DNA from: Phallusia mammillata
Taxonomy: Eukaryota; Chordata; Ascidiacea; Phlebobranchia; Ascidiidae
DNA length: 64,000 nt
NCBI GenBank assembly: GCA_003260075.1
Contig: QLIY01000142.1
Coordinates: 157,966 to 221,965, forward strand
Direction: 5' to 3'
The notes under the pieces were generated by a model that was not told the DNA's origin, searched no databases, and saw nothing but the letters and a program-made list of their open reading frames with translations. Numbering within the stretch: the stretch's first letter is position 1; each line of letters begins with the position of its first letter. The position numbers were made by a program, and so were the translations under genes. Below are positions 1 through 13,730 of this stretch, in pieces.

Positions 1-3000
1 TATGTCAAAACAAACCTTTTGCTTGTTTAGTCATTAAGACACATAAAAACGCTTCAGAAAAATGTCGACTTCATCAGTGTAATCTCATGAATGACGATAA
101 GTCGTCTGTAATCCCTCGTTTGATAAATACTTGAAAATAATCCTTGTGCTATAAATATCCAGCCACTGAATATCTTTTAATGTTTTGCACAAAATGAAGA
201 AGCCTTGGTTGCAAGCGTCTATTGAATTTTGAGAAATAACACGAACCAGATCATGAAATTGTATATCTTATCATGAAATACGAAACGTATTCATTCATAT
301 CAAGCGATATCACAAGACTTTGGTGACGTTTAGCGTTTTGGTTAAAAATATCCAAGAATATGGCGATTGGATAAATATAAAAAGATCGCCTAAAATTGTT
401 ATCAGCACACCCAATGAAATAAATGAATATCGGTTGGACAAATTCATTAAAGCGTACCGGACCATTTTAAATTTTTAACATGTTCAAGTGCTTAGGTGCA
501 TCAATAGAACAGCGTCCTTGCGAGCAATGTGAAATGAGTTAAATACTAGTAGTTTTTCACAAGAGAATTAATAAAAAACGGATAAACTACATTGGTCCAA
601 AAATTGACATTTAATAAAACTTTTGTATATGATAACAAAGAAAGCTAAAAACCTTTCACAAGGGTGTATAATAGCGGTATGCTTACAACCGTGCAAATGA
701 AGAATTTGAAAGTAATGTTGTATCCCAAATAGACATATATCGTTCGGAGAGTGATGTTTATCAAGTATCTGTCGTCACGTAATGACATCCCTTACAAATA
801 TTTCTGTTTTTACAAATAATGTGTTGATTGCATTGGAATTTGTCCACGTCTGTCGTGTGCATATGTAACGCTCTCTAAAACTCATTTTCAGGATATACCA
901 CGCTGCTTATTAGCCAAATAAAGGGAGTGTGCCGGGAATAACCTATAATTTGGTACTGAACTTCAACCTGTATTGTTTCTTCACCCTTCGGGATAAATCT
1001 AATGAAGAATACCTAGTGTTTTTTTCAAATTCTGTGGTATTTATTTGATGTATTGATTGTGCAGCGGTCATGTTTTTCAATATCAAGGTTATTTGGCATA
1101 GTGGTTTGACCAAGCAACAATATAAAATTGTTTGAAAATACTGCAAACCTAGCTAACAAGTTTGTTTGGTTTCTCACCATTGTCATGTGTTCGTGTGCAG
1201 TAAAATGAAATGGACATTGCAACTGCCATAGAAATACATTTTGCGACTCGACGCCTTTAGGACCAGCACTCGATTAGCAATTCCTAAAGTACGCGAGGTC
1301 TTCCCTCCAAGATTGTTACACGATTTAGCTACTATACCTTTTTTAAATAAACTTGACTTTGTAAAATGTTACCACCACTGCACATTGTAGTATTAAAAGT
1401 AACATATCTTGGTATTAATATGGTGAGTGACAACCGATGTAATAGCGAAATGATCTTGTGGTATTGATATTTGTTCGACAACACAAGTTGTTTGTAAGGG
1501 TGGCGGTTTTGCCTTAAGGTAGCTGTTCTCTATTTGTGTGTTTGTCTACTTGCACCCAACGGCAAACATGGAATGGTTATTCGCAACTGGATGTTAAAGC
1601 CGTTATCCCGTGGGAAAATTGTAATGATTCAAATTAACATCATCTTAGTAAACAGAAACACCAAAGTATTGTTTTTATCATCGAAGCATTGAGTTTCAAA
1701 AAACTTTCTAAATTGTTGTTTACGTAAATGAGTTTTTTATTCCTATTAGTCTATTTAGAGAAGACCGGCTTGGTGTGTGTTTTTTGTAATGGTTGTTGTG
1801 AACGTTTCTATAGAGTCACATTGAAAGAACCCGACTGGGTGATTGCAAAGAAACTGTGTCGATAACTTAAAATACAGTAATAGCCTATATTCAAGTTACA
1901 ATGAAATTCAATCAATTTTATATAGTGTCCATAATTTTTTTTAAATTAAACAAGAGATGATTACCATTATGCACCATTAACTACCTTTGATATTTCGATA
2001 GCAGGTAATCCAATTGAAGCTGTCGCACTCCTCGCCTTTAATCAAATTTTCAAGTGTTTGTTTTGTTTTATGACGATTGCGCAATCCCGTAACGTTTGAA
2101 GTCACGAGGTCAGTGATTGTTAGACAAACTTGATCAAAGATGAAAATCAGGTAATCTTTCTCACCGATCAAACTTACGACACCGCAAAAGCATCTTTATA
2201 CAAATTGATTTTTATTTTCTGTTTAGAAAATGCAAAAAAAATTGCGAACAAAATTAAAACACATTTCATTTCGATTTTCTACTATTTATAACTAATTCTT
2301 CGCAAGATAACTTACAAATTTTGTTTTGTAATTTTGTAGATTTGAAATTTATTTTGATCATTTGGGCATTTTTGACAGCAAAACAAGTTATAAGCAGTAA
2401 TGAAACTATGCAGCACAGTTTTACAGTTTTATTCTTTCCTATTTAAAACAGTTTTAGTCAATTGTCGACTTGATTTAAACATGCATCATAGCCCTACACC
2501 CAAATTATGGTCCTTTTGTGAAAATCCAGTACGAAATGATTTTAGGCTACATTATGAGCTGTAGCTTTTAACATTTGTTTTTACGTTACCAATGTAAAAT
2601 TCATCTACGATTTTTTAAACACTAAAAAAATACTTGCACAACTGAATCGACCAGAAGTGCCACGGCTGGTGGTAAATAAATCCTGAAGCACAAAAACAGT
2701 GCGGTTAAAATCAATAATTTTGACGGTTGATAAATTCTGGTAAAGCTGCGGTAATGCATCGCACAATGAGTGGGGATTTGTAAATTGGAGAGCTCATTAT
2801 GGTAAAATATTTCCATTTAGTAAATCGCTGCGTTATTTAAAATATACATTGAAATGTTTATCACGTTAATCAAACTATAATGATCATTTCGATTGGTTGT
2901 TATTAATAATATTAAAAGTTGAATTTTAATCATTAATTACAAGTAAATATAGATTGGACCGTTCAGTAAGAGGTTCAAGTAGATATCAAAAAATCGTAAT

Positions 3001-5292
3001 AGAGCGGCCAAGTTGTAAAACAAAATGTTTAGCAACAATTCAATTGGCAGGCTTAAAATGCAGCGTGCTGAGATAATATCCGGACCGTTATGCCGACAAT
3101 AGTATAGTATACGGCATGACCAAACAGTAATGAATTTCAAACAAGATTTCTAAAATCGGATAGAACCCATAACCGCATACTTGGATCGCTGCCAAATTGG
3201 CATCGGGCCAGCGGAGAGCTACAGATGAGCCACTGAGGATATTGCAACTATGTCTAATCGTCGTGCAAATAACAGGGCATTAAGGCGCGCCGATGTGTAA
3301 TCCACAGACGTCCCTCTGATTTTTCGACTACTTGGTGTTTGCTTTGTTCATTGGTAAGCCGATAAGGGCGGCTTCGAAATCCGGGAAGTGCAGAAGCATT
3401 GACCTTATTAAACCTATGTCGAGATTAAAGACCGCAGCCGAGACAAATAGACATCACAAAGGGTATTAATTGGAAGTCAATCATCTTAAAAAAGCCGCTA
3501 GGGAATAGAGAGGCTTGTAAATGCAGTAAGAGGTGCTTGTATTGAAAACTTTTTTAAATCGCTTGCCTATATCAGTACAATTTTAGCTCCATTGGGCGGT
3601 TAGTGCACATTAGATCAGTGTGTCTTAAACTTTAACTATATCTTTACTTTACCCGCCACTGTAACAGCAAAAAAGCTGAACGACGGTTTGGGTCCTTACC
3701 CGCCACTAGTTTATCAACTTGGGTTTTAAAAGTTGTACTAATAAACCCCAAAAAGTTAAAAAATTTAAAAACAGGTTTATTTTTTGTATGCGTTTTTGTA
3801 CGAACGATCTCTTTTTTGAATTTTTGAGTTTTTGTGTATAATTAAAATAAGCAATTTTGCCAAAACATTTTAGCACATTGCTTATGTTATAAACAACTGA
3901 CGAGAAATTAACCTTGCCGCTGTATTTCGTTTTTCCGCTTCTGCAATGACTTTCCCTGCCCCCTCTTGCCCATTTATCAATTATTATCACTGAAATGACT
4001 TGACACTGTAAAAGAGACGTAGAAACTTGACCGAACGATTCAAGGCGCTTATCTTTCAAAATTCGTCGTTTTGATTTCATCACGTGGTTGTAAAATCTTG
4101 CAACAAAAAACTTTTGCCTGTGTAGAAAAATCACTTGCTAATTCAGACGAACCTATTTTAACACAGTGGTGCCACCTAATGGATACCGGTTTATAAGTAA
4201 AATCTAAAAATACAACAGCAAACTGTGGAGGTATTATTCTCGCGTCTTATAATTCCCTACACTTAAAAGTTTTCACACTTCTCAAAAAGTCTAGATAAGT
4301 GGAACGCGCTGCAACCCATATCAACGTTGGGGCACGCGAGGTGATTTTGATGGCATGCGAATCACCTTGTTAGTTCCTATTTAGTGTTTTTAATAAATTT
4401 TAAAGTATTACAGTGCTTGTTCGTTGTTGTTAGTTTGGTATGATCTAATAGTAAAAAAAGCAGAATACAACCACAAATTTGTCTGTTGTAATTGCTGTTG
4501 GAATAAACTGGCACAAGCCACTATTATAATGCACAAAATCTTTACATGACAAATAAATAGGCACGCGGGGTAAAAAAGGGACTCCTGGCATAAATAAAAG
4601 TTAAACTCGCGGAGCAAATAGATATGCATGATGTAACGCATTTCGACTTTTTACATCACACTATATTGTAAGTTTTCAAGCCTACGGGAATAAACACCTT
4701 GAATGTCGCATAATGTCAGCCCGTGATGGGTTTCTTCTCAGGGTGCACAGAATCAAAACGTTTGTTAGGCGGAACATAACTAACACAGTGCGTGTGTCTT
4801 TTGACTACCTATCGCCTCTAGGTGTCAGCACAACCCCATGTTTCTCACTAAATTACGTTTACGTTGACGTTTACGTTTTTTTTTCTAACGTTATTTTCCG
4901 ACTCCTGTCATAAGTCATTTACTGTGACGATTCGCATCATTTTTTATTGCCCTTTTACACCTGGCGCATGGTACATTGTTTCATATGCTAGAATTATTAG
5001 TCTTTTCTACAGTTGTCCATTTATACAAATGTGTTAGGCTAAATGATTTTAGTCACAGTTTGGATACTTTATTGTTTACACATGTTCTGGAAATAGCTCA
5101 CAGAAAAAAACAAAAGGCAACCACAACAGACAACAAGTGCGGTTCCAAATTCACCGCTTAGCACATATTGACATATACCACTAGATGAGCAATTTATAAT
5201 TACTGAACTGGGTCAACTTTTAATAACGAATATCAACTTCTTTGCGTGAGGTTAAGTAGCAGCGAAACCTATTTAATCAAACAAAATATATT
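1..5292. other. Intergenic, no gene recognised
   Basis: I see no convincing coding exon on either strand. The open frames here are short, lack recognisable motifs and are not bordered by consistent splice sites. Most of the stretch is AT-rich. A locally GC-richer block at about 3180-3440 stands out in composition but matches no RNA or protein family that I recognise. Confidence 0.5.
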
Positions 5293-5638
5293 TTACGGGG
5301 CCGCTCTGAGTCGTCGCAAACTGGCGCTCCTCTTTATCTTTGAGTCAATATTTCGTTTCTTGTTAACATCATCGAGCCACCTCATAATCAACTCAGTTTT
5401 TCGTGGGTCACAAAAGTTGATGTGATCAGGCATGGATGGAATAGGCTGAAAATCTGTGGCGTTGGTAGCATCAACCACATTTCTAGTGGAGTTATAAGCA
5501 GAAGATGAGGCGTTATCACCGATAGACTTGGTTGGCAATTTCACTCTTTCTTGTGCTGTTTTTGTGGTTGAAGCCTGGTTTGCATCCTGCGAAGTTGAGA
5601 TGTAAACTCCAGCTCCCGCGCTGTTCAAACGCGATTGC

Positions 5639-5724
<86 letters not shown>

Positions 5725-7461
5725 TTCCAGGTTCTGCTTACCCGGCGCTTCGGGCCTTGGTGATTTCTCGAAACTACTGCCACGAACTGCCGCAGTAAAC
5801 GCTGTGCTGGGGGCGACTGAACCCCGTAGTTTTGAACTAGCGGATGATTGGACTGTCAAGCTTCGCTTTGACCACGCTGGCGGCTTGGGGAAGGTCGGCA
5901 TCACCACAGTTTGTCGTTTAGGTACGAGTTTGCTGACCCGTGCTAACGCCTCAGTGCTTCTTGCCTGTCCTGCGGTCGAGGCTCGTCGTGTGGCTTGTGT
6001 ACCGCGCCGCAGCACGTCGTTAGGTGGACTTATCGATACATAGTTGTTAATTACTCGAGACGCCATGTTTGCAATGCGCCGCTGTGGATTTGTTTGACTT
6101 AAATCGGGATCATGTGCAGCAGATGCGCTTACGGTCGCGTTGCTTTTCGATTCTGCTCCAGTTGGTCCACGTCGCTTAGTTACGATCACTTTCATGACAG
6201 GAGTCACAAACACTGGTTCATCATCTTCAGTGCTAAACCTGTTTGTCCCCGAGTTTGCGTCGCTGGACTTTTCCTTTGCCCCCTTGGAGCCCGCGGATGA
6301 AACCGAATGACTTTCAGTGTTATTGTTTTCAATTCGTCTTCGCAGCGACTCTAGCAAAGTCTCAGTGTAAGACGGTTCGTCAATCTGATTGGTGGTGACA
6401 GATGAACTGAACCTAACTTTCTTTTCAACCTTGGTTGGTGTCGCACTGGAGCTTGTAACGTCTTTCTGTGAACGACGGATTAACGCTGAAACAAGAGAAT
6501 CAAGCGTTTCTTCATTAGTATCGGTCGGGGTTCGATTTATATGAACTCGGTCGTTCTGAGACAACGCTGCCTCTGTGTCGCTCTCCTTTTTGCTGGTTGT
6601 TTGTTCTTGACCTTGCTTTTGCGTTATTGTCTCAATTACCGCAAATGGGGGTTTATCGTGGGTAGTAGCAGTTCCCCCTTCAATTTTTTTACCTTCCACA
6701 TCAATTGACGGAACATCCACTACACTTGCGCCGTCTCCACGTCCCCTGATCTCGTAGAAAGGAACATAGTTCACTGACGTTCGCTGTAAAATAGGGTGAT
6801 GGTATGTCGCTGATTTTGCGCTTCCCAGAGTGGAAGTTTTTTTCTGCTCCGTGGCACCAGGGAACATGCAGTGTCCGTTTGTGGCAATTGAAGCATGGAC
6901 CGCGGTCCATGTTGCGCTTGCGCCGACTCCGGTGGACGCCGATCCGGCCCGACTGTAAATTTGGCTCGCGGTTGATTCTGGTCCTTGATTTTCCTTTGCA
7001 AAGTACTTTGGATCTTGTCTGGGTGAAGCTTTAACAGCAACCGCAGAGTGGTTAGGGTAGGCAAAGGACCGAATGCCACGCCGGCGTTTGGCTGGCAAAG
7101 TGTGCTGGGCGAACTTAGATCTTTGAAACAGATTTGGAAGCTTATCTTGCGCGAGCTGCTGATACCGAGATTCGCCTAAAGCCTGCTGCTTGTACAAAGT
7201 CGCGATCAGTGACGTAGTGGGGTATGACGTCACTGGTTTGAAACGCGTGTACGTCACTTGACCGCTGGTTGGAGGTTTGTTGACACGCAGGTAGTTGTGC
7301 AAATCCTGTTCTGTCACCAGTGCACTGTTAATCCGCTCGGCCATTCCTGTAGAATTGTTAAGGTTGTCAATTAACTGGGAATTGTTGGCGGTCAAGTCTG
7401 GTCTCTCGTTGACAAGGTGTGCTGAATACGGTTTTGATATCTTGACGTCCACCACAGCCAT
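5293..7461 (-). CDS. Large disordered Ser/Thr-rich protein, unrecognised
   Basis: A single long open frame of about 722 codons. The ATG at 7459-7461 (MAVVDVKISK) is preferred; the open frame extends three codons further upstream only through a TTG. The protein is rich in Ser, Thr, Pro and basic residues and looks largely disordered. The C-terminus is more structured in appearance (INFCDPRKTELIMRWLDD, then basic KIKRSASLRRLR). I see no membrane helix, signal peptide or catalytic motif, and I do not recognise the family. A run of about 28 glycines comes from an 85-base C homopolymer on the + strand at 5640-5724. That length is unlikely to be correct, so the frame linking the two halves is uncertain, although both halves look coding. 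An upstream or internal intron cannot be excluded. Confidence 0.65.
5640..5724. repeat. Poly-C homopolymer (85 nt) inside a coding region
   Basis: An uninterrupted run of C on the + strand lies inside the open frame at 5293-7461, where it reads as polyglycine. Other C runs are at 18099-18112, 60047-60140 and 61938-61981. The true length is doubtful, because such runs are prone to slippage in cloning, sequencing and assembly. Confidence 0.9.
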
Positions 7462-9373
7462 ACCAAGCAAGTTGTGTTTATCTTACTCTATCCTGCAAAG
7501 TAGTTAACTAGATTACTAGAAGATAATGCTTCAAATGTGCGATTAATTGCTAATCTGTTCCCCGGCTCCGGATAATGCGAGATTATACAAGCTGTGCTGA
7601 TGCCGATAAAGTATCAAATTACGATAACCGTTTCTGTATCACAAAATTTACCTTCCCCGCCGGGAGTAATCTATTTTAGTAGATTTTAGTATTTCGTTTA
7701 TCGTTGTAAAATTTACTTGACAACCGAACGGCCAAAAGCATGATAGTATACGGTCTACGCCATGGCTTGGAAACTTGCATATACGAAGTCGAGCTTAACA
7801 TAATTTCGAAATTCACCTCCTGCTAAGTTAAGATTGTGAACATTGTATAAAGCGACACTTACTTTAAGTACTACCTCATTCCCTCAGCTGGTTTAGAGCT
7901 GATTAAATATTATCATAACCCAATCGGAGTTTCATAAACAGTACCAGGCATCGTTTTCAACTAAGATTCCATTTTCAAGGGCATATTGTGGTTGCACTTG
8001 AAAAGTAATTTCCTTGCTCAATAATGTTTCAACTCGTTCTGAGCCACTCATGGCGTAATATGACAGCTAAAAAAGCGCTTTAGGTTTAAATCCTATTTCG
8101 TAAGTTGCCTGTTGTGGTGCCTTTTACCCTATCCTGGCAACATATTGTGCACTGGACGCTTTAAACGCGAAAAACAATAGACAGTGAAATTCAATAAGTT
8201 GTTATACTTTCGCCTGGGACATCGAAACCCAATGATGAACAAAGAAACCATGTCTGTGTGCCTTGTATTGGCTGCGTGTCCCAATTGTCCACACTGTTTA
8301 CTTTTCATTGAGAAAGCTAATTGAAACACGCTACGCGAGTCTTTCGGCCCGTTGACAATGTTTTCGAGTTAGGTGGACATAATTTCGATTGTGGCCGAAC
8401 ACCAGCAGTCGGAAATAACACGTTATCCCCCTTTCGCTTTTAATTAGCTGATTTGTAAGAGGAGACTTTTGTTGCAACAAAAACCAACCACAGCTGTTTT
8501 TAGCACAACCTGTTTTCGGCCATTGGCCTATGTCGATAGCACCACACATTGGACAGAAAGTAATACTGCTGTACGACAAGTAAAAGAGTATTCAATACGA
8601 TATGATTGTAAGTCATCATTCCGGTAGTACCAGTGATGTCAAACGTTATATTTTTTACTTTTAAACTATGTTTTAAAAATACCCAACCATTTCCCCACAA
8701 ATGTAATCTGATATTTTGTCTGTCTGACATCCTATAGGTATACCGCCGAAAAGGCGGGCCCCTGACTTAAAACTACATCGTATTTTACCACACATGCCTT
8801 AATTAACTTAAAAAATGTCACAAAAATGTTGTGTCAAGATGTCAAAACGTCAGTTGAGATGCAAAAAAAACCCGTAAAGAATGTAAACACAGGTTTTGGT
8901 ATGCTTGGAAGGCAAAATGTTTTTACAGCGAACACTAAAGATTTTCGCATTGATTCCATTATTTGTGGTTTTCAATTTTTCCTTATTAAAATTTTCCCTG
9001 TAAATGTCGACCGAATTTAGTGTCACAAATCTCATTTATGTAGCAGTTTTCTTTGTTCTTTTTTTGCTGCTTTACGTCGTTTGAATGGCTTGCAAAGTAA
9101 TTCTTGAACCTAAAAAATGTACGATTGAAATTCAAATTACATGACTGATAATTTAAACATCATTGAACAAATACAAATGAATAAAAATAAGTGTGTATTT
9201 TGGTATTTGTTTAGTTATTGGCTATTGTCAACGTTGTAAAATTTGTACACGGTCAAATGCGATTCATAATTGACTATGCAATACTGAATGCTTATAGCGA
9301 AAAACATATTTACTCGATTTAAACAGTTTTTTCTTTGAAGATTTTGACATCGATTACCATGTAAAACACCTTA
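7462..9373. other. Intergenic, no gene recognised
   Basis: This AT-rich stretch lies between the two minus-strand genes. It would hold the promoter and 5' UTR of the 5293-7461 gene and the 3' UTR of the GPCR gene. I see no coding exon or RNA gene. Confidence 0.5.
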
Positions 9374-12002
9374 TCATACCTTCGCTTTCAATTCCCCTCG
9401 TGTATAGGCGTAAAGAAATGGATTAATACAACTGTGGCTCCAGGCAAGGCATGTGCTACATATGTGTATGTAGTAATGTACCATTGGCGGAAAAGGCGCA
9501 ACTGTGTCAAAAACAAAAAATGTAAATTCTGCACTAAAATGGGGAACGGAACGCTTGTTTCTGTGGAGTTCACATCGTGTGTTTTAATTTAAAACACTTT
9601 TAAAACTTTAAAAATCCATCGTATTAAATAGCAAATACAAGTAAGTTATAAAATCCATTAATAATCAAGTTATTCCCAACAAACTTGAGCGTCGTAAGGT
9701 GTCTGCCCGTAGGCCAGAACATATAAGATTAAAATGATGTTCTATATATTATATTGCACGTCTGCGTTTTACCATTAAGCCCAATAACATAACATAGGAG
9801 TTAAAACCTACTTAAATGAAAGCTTTCGGAACACGCCCGAAAGTTTGATAGCCATTGTGCGCCTATTAGCGGTCAACCAATGTACACAAATTTCAAATGT
9901 GTCAAAAACGTTTTTTACAGCCGAAACACTACCTTAAGGAAACATTCTAAAAATGTCTTTCTTTTACCTTGAAATCCCAATCCCTTTGCCATGTAAAGAG
10001 CAGTGGATAACTCGTTTGGAAGCCAACAAATCAAGAAGAGAACGACAATCGCGAAAAATAATTTGGTAAGACGAATCTACAAAGATTAAAACGAAAACCA
10101 TCTTTTTGTGCAAAGTATGTTGTTGTCTAAATTTCCAAAATAAGGCCTAAGAAACTGTAAATTGGCTTGGATTTTGCAACGTAAACTTCTCCGCTTTTCA
10201 AGTGATAACATCAAACTTTAGAGTAGACACAAATTATTTCCACCACCAAATCACACAACAATTGTTATAGTATTCGTCATACTTGTTTGTTTCGGATTGA
10301 TCGTTTAGCCGACTGATTCCGCTTTAAATACAGGCCAATTGTGATGTAACTTCCGGTGATTATGATAACTGGCAGAAAAAATCCGACGATCAACCTAAAA
10401 GATATAAGTTCAGAAACCACCATTAGAATTTTTGAAGCTGTGAATTGTTTAGGGGTTAAACAATAAAGTAAGATGATCATGTCTTACAAAGGGTTCCGTA
10501 ATTTATCGTGGTAATCGGGTTATCGTTCGGGAACTGAACCAAACCCCGTGAACCCGTTTAAGCGGTTCAATTCAACCTAGCCTGAACCGCGATTACGCGT
10601 AAATTACATTTTTTTTAAAACCCGAACCGGCGTTGAAATAATGGGTGGATATAAAATAACGGTAAATATTAAACAAAAGGGAACTTAAACCGTTTTAAAA
10701 AAAGTGCAAACCGGTTCGGTCCTAACAATTTGCCCAATCCCGAACCCAAACATGTAACGGAACCTGAACCAATATAACAAACTGTTCGACTCCCCGGTGC
10801 TTTAACAGATTCTTCATTAACAGAACTGTAATTAGATGCATTCCCATACCACATCACTGTCAGGGTCGGGAAATAGGTTTATTGCTATGTCATGCAATGT
10901 AATTACGATGTGATGAGATAACCACTGGTAAACCGTTAGAAACAGATATTTTTGAATTAGTTCCAACTTTGATTTTTTAATAATGTGAGTTTTTTGGATT
11001 TTGGGCATTTTATTTACGTTCTGGTTATTTGCTATCACCTGAGGGTGGTTTGGATGACAAACCAGTGTCTGTATCCCACATTTTGATCAAACATCCATGT
11101 GCAATGTGTGTGACCTAAATACAAAAAAATATCTAATGTAAAAACAGCTAAATTATGAATAATAAATTAATTTGAACTTCGGTTGAAAAAACTGAAAGAA
11201 ATTAAGCAACTATATACATGAGGCTTTAAGTCTGTCATAAAAAATTTACGCAAATAACCTTATACGGGCCATTAAATAATATGTTTGCAATCAATCATGT
11301 AAAATTACTTATAAAACAGTGAACAAAGTAAAAAAACATGCAAAAATTCACTCAAATACCTGTTTGAAAATTGACCACTTTGTCTCGGAAGAATATGGCT
11401 ATCGAGCCGGACAGGAATGACATTGCCCAAATAACAATCACTGCTATTTGTCCTACGAAACGTGTTCTGAATTCAAAGAGTATTAATAGTATATGTTTGT
11501 TAAAAGTTTATGCATTAGTTCTACTAAGTTGGTGAGTAGGCTATAATTATAGCCTTAAGTAAAAGTACTTAAGTAAAAGTAGTACAAAATCGTCAAGTGC
11601 ATGATTTGCTGTTATGAAATTAGCAAAACAAGTGTAATTCAGTTTTTACAAACTCTTCTTTACGTGTTCTTGTAACATATTTGCATGAGTTGCTTTCAAC
11701 AATATATGGTTCAGTGCGCAGCTGATGTTCTTAGTTTTGAAATGTTGGTGCAGTGGTTTTTATCAATTTGATTGGTTTTGTAGAAGAATGTTTGTTCGTT
11801 GTATTGTATATTGTGCGAGGATTTCCACTTGTTCGAAACAACCAATTACCAATTGACTTGCCTGTGCTTTTTGCATTGTTTGTAAAACACGATTCCACAC
11901 ACTCGATCCAAAGACATGACGACCAGAGAGAAAACGCTTGCATAAGCTGAAGTGAGAGTCAGAAAACTGGCGATTTTGCAAACGATTGATCCAAATATCC
12001 AA
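9374..12002 (-). CDS. Class A (rhodopsin-type) GPCR, peptide/chemoattractant-like, 5' end missing
   Basis: Six exons join in frame: 12002-11862 (TM3), 11466-11360 (TM4), 11114-11039 (ECL2), 10394-10283 (TM5), 10076-9968 (TM6), 9501-9374 (TM7 and stop). Visible motifs: a Cys at the start of TM3 (GSIVCKIAS), the DRV arginine motif after TM3 (MSLDRVCGIV), a single ECL2 Cys to pair with it (HTHCTW), CWLP in TM6 and NPFLYAY (NPxxY) in TM7. The tail after TM7 is very short (TRGELKAKV). The reading ends at GTATGA, which could instead be a splice donor into a further exon. Sequence style recalls the formyl-peptide/C5a/chemerin receptor group; the ligand is unknown. The intron 11861-11467 starts with GC, not GT. 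TM1-TM2 were not found up to the N gap at 14981, so this is a partial gene. Confidence 0.85.
10490..10800. repeat. GAACC/GGTTC-rich degenerate repeat in a GPCR intron
   Basis: The intron between the ECL2 and TM5 exons holds many copies of gaacc, cccgaacc and ggttc in both orientations. It looks like a decayed dispersed repeat. I cannot define its ends. Confidence 0.35.
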
Positions 12003-12336
12003 CTAAAACAAAAAAATAAAATACGTTCAAATGATGCAAAGCTATGAGCATAATTTTTTTATTGATTTATATTCTTTTGTAGATTAGCGAAAAAAAAACT
12101 GACAAACTAAAAACTTTTATTTGTGTTAATTTAATATTCGTGTAATTAAGTGCGTGCGCAAAATATTTTCTACTAAGTCTGGATACGTAGAATAGTCGGA
12201 CATTTTTTCCAAAACTTTTAACTTCCTTTTGTTCAGTGTTTTTTAACCTTAAGTTTGCGTAATGACATACAAAAAGATTCCACACATACAAAATAGCACT
12301 TTTTCCTGTTTCTTTTGCTTATAGTTTCGATTAGGC

Positions 12337-13123
12337 CAGTGTTTCTCAAACTTATACGGATCGCGTACCACCTGACAACTTTTTCTATCGCGGCGTACCA
12401 CCTATACCAGTGGTTCCTAACCATTTTGTAGTCACGGACCCCTTTCATAAATTCAAAGTCTGCGCCCCCAACGTAATTTCCAACAGGTCTTTTTATGTTT
12501 CTCGTTTCTTGCATTATACTTTATTATGCTTTTAAAGCATTTTCATTCACCTTCACAGTCCTTTAATTTCTAAGAAGTTTCTGTATTGTAGCGGCCAAAC
12601 AAATTGATACATTTTCTGGTATATTTATTTAATTTTACACAACACCTGTCCTATAAAGTCTTTTGTCCACGTGTGTTATGATGTCACAATCGGAAAAACA
12701 ATCACAAAAGTAACTGTTCAGTGTTCTTTGCCTAATTAAGGGGTGATCAAAAGTTTGCATTTGTATGTAGGATTGTAAAAACGGCTGGGAAACTTAAATG
12801 TATTTTTCTGTTGGTAAATGATACTAAACATATTTGCCCCCATGGAACCACTGAAACCATCTCGCGGATCCCGTTGAGGTTGGGAACCACTGACCCGGTT
12901 TTAATAGATAGCCTTAGAAATAGGCCTATTTTCTCGACCCGACTAGCATATTTAGCAATTTCAAGACACAAGTATCACCCAAACCAGGGCTGATCAGTTG
13001 GGTCAGTTGAGGTGCAATTTTAAATTTGACTTAAATTAGGTATCACAGAAATCTACTCGCGTACCACCTGAAAAGTTCCGGCGTACCACTAATGGTACGC
13101 GTACCACAGTTTGAGAACCACTG
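12337..13123. mobile_element. hAT-like TIR element, non-autonomous, hosts a nested copy
   Basis: The left end reads cagtgtttctcaaac and the right end gtttgagaaccactg, which are imperfect terminal inverted repeats typical of hAT-type miniature elements. Subterminal gcgtaccacctg and gcgtaccac motifs recur inside both ends. No transposase frame is seen. A related, degraded copy lies at about 17186-17790. I could not find a clean 8-bp target duplication. Confidence 0.65.
12408..12892. mobile_element. Second hAT-like miniature element nested in 12337-13123
   Basis: The ends read cagtggttcctaacc and ggttgggaaccactg, inverted relative to each other. The related copy near 17250 lacks this insert, which supports insertion into an older element. 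No coding capacity is visible. Confidence 0.6.
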
Positions 13124-13616
13124 CCCTAAATGAATGAATGTTCGTTTCATGACCTTGATCACAATGCTATAGCAGTATACTCCACACTTAGAGAAGTTAA
13201 ATTAAACACATCAAGGTTAATTTGCCGCAAAATGCCCGCACTGCATCAAATCTTAGATACATCAAATCTTAGACCGAATAACAAAACCACTGTGACGTTC
13301 TGAAGGCAAAATGGAATTTGCTCCAACAAGTTGCTTGGATTAGCCCTTTTTGCTTTCTAAACTCGCAGCCTTTTATTAACTTATAAGTTATGGTAAGTTG
13401 TCAAAACATATTAAACTTTATTCGGTATTTGCTTCGAAAGCGATGTTTAAAATATTACGTTCAGATCATGAGCTGTCCTATTTGTTATTTTTATGGTTGT
13501 TTTATACATTGGTTCACAAGGTCTTATCTTGAGTCAAGACTTGCGAAAATTCGTTTCCATTTAATGTTACTGAATTGACTGATTTGACCTTTAAATAGCC
13601 GATGGTTAGAAATTAC

Positions 13617-13730
13617 CTGCTTATGTTTGTATACATGTTGTAAGGTACGTCGCTCCAGTTGGTTGATACCTACATAAACTACACACACTAAACCGAAGAA
13701 CATCAAAATGCTGCCTCTATAACCTTCCAT
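13617..13730 (-). CDS. Candidate first exon of a single-pass membrane protein
   Basis: An ATG at 13728-13730 opens 38 codons that start MEGYRGSILMFFGLVCVVYV, followed by polar residues, and end at a CAG/gtaatt donor in phase 0. This looks like a type II membrane anchor or a signal peptide. I found no downstream exon in the correct phase: the GPCR exon at 12002 requires phase 2. It may belong to a gene broken by repeats, or be chance. Confidence 0.3.

Noticed and set aside
3180-3440. GC-richer block considered as a structured RNA or rRNA fragment
   Set aside because: No recognisable rRNA, snRNA or tRNA signature could be read from it.
5532-5798. Polyproline frame on the + strand
   Set aside because: It is the reverse reading of the C run inside the minus-strand coding region.
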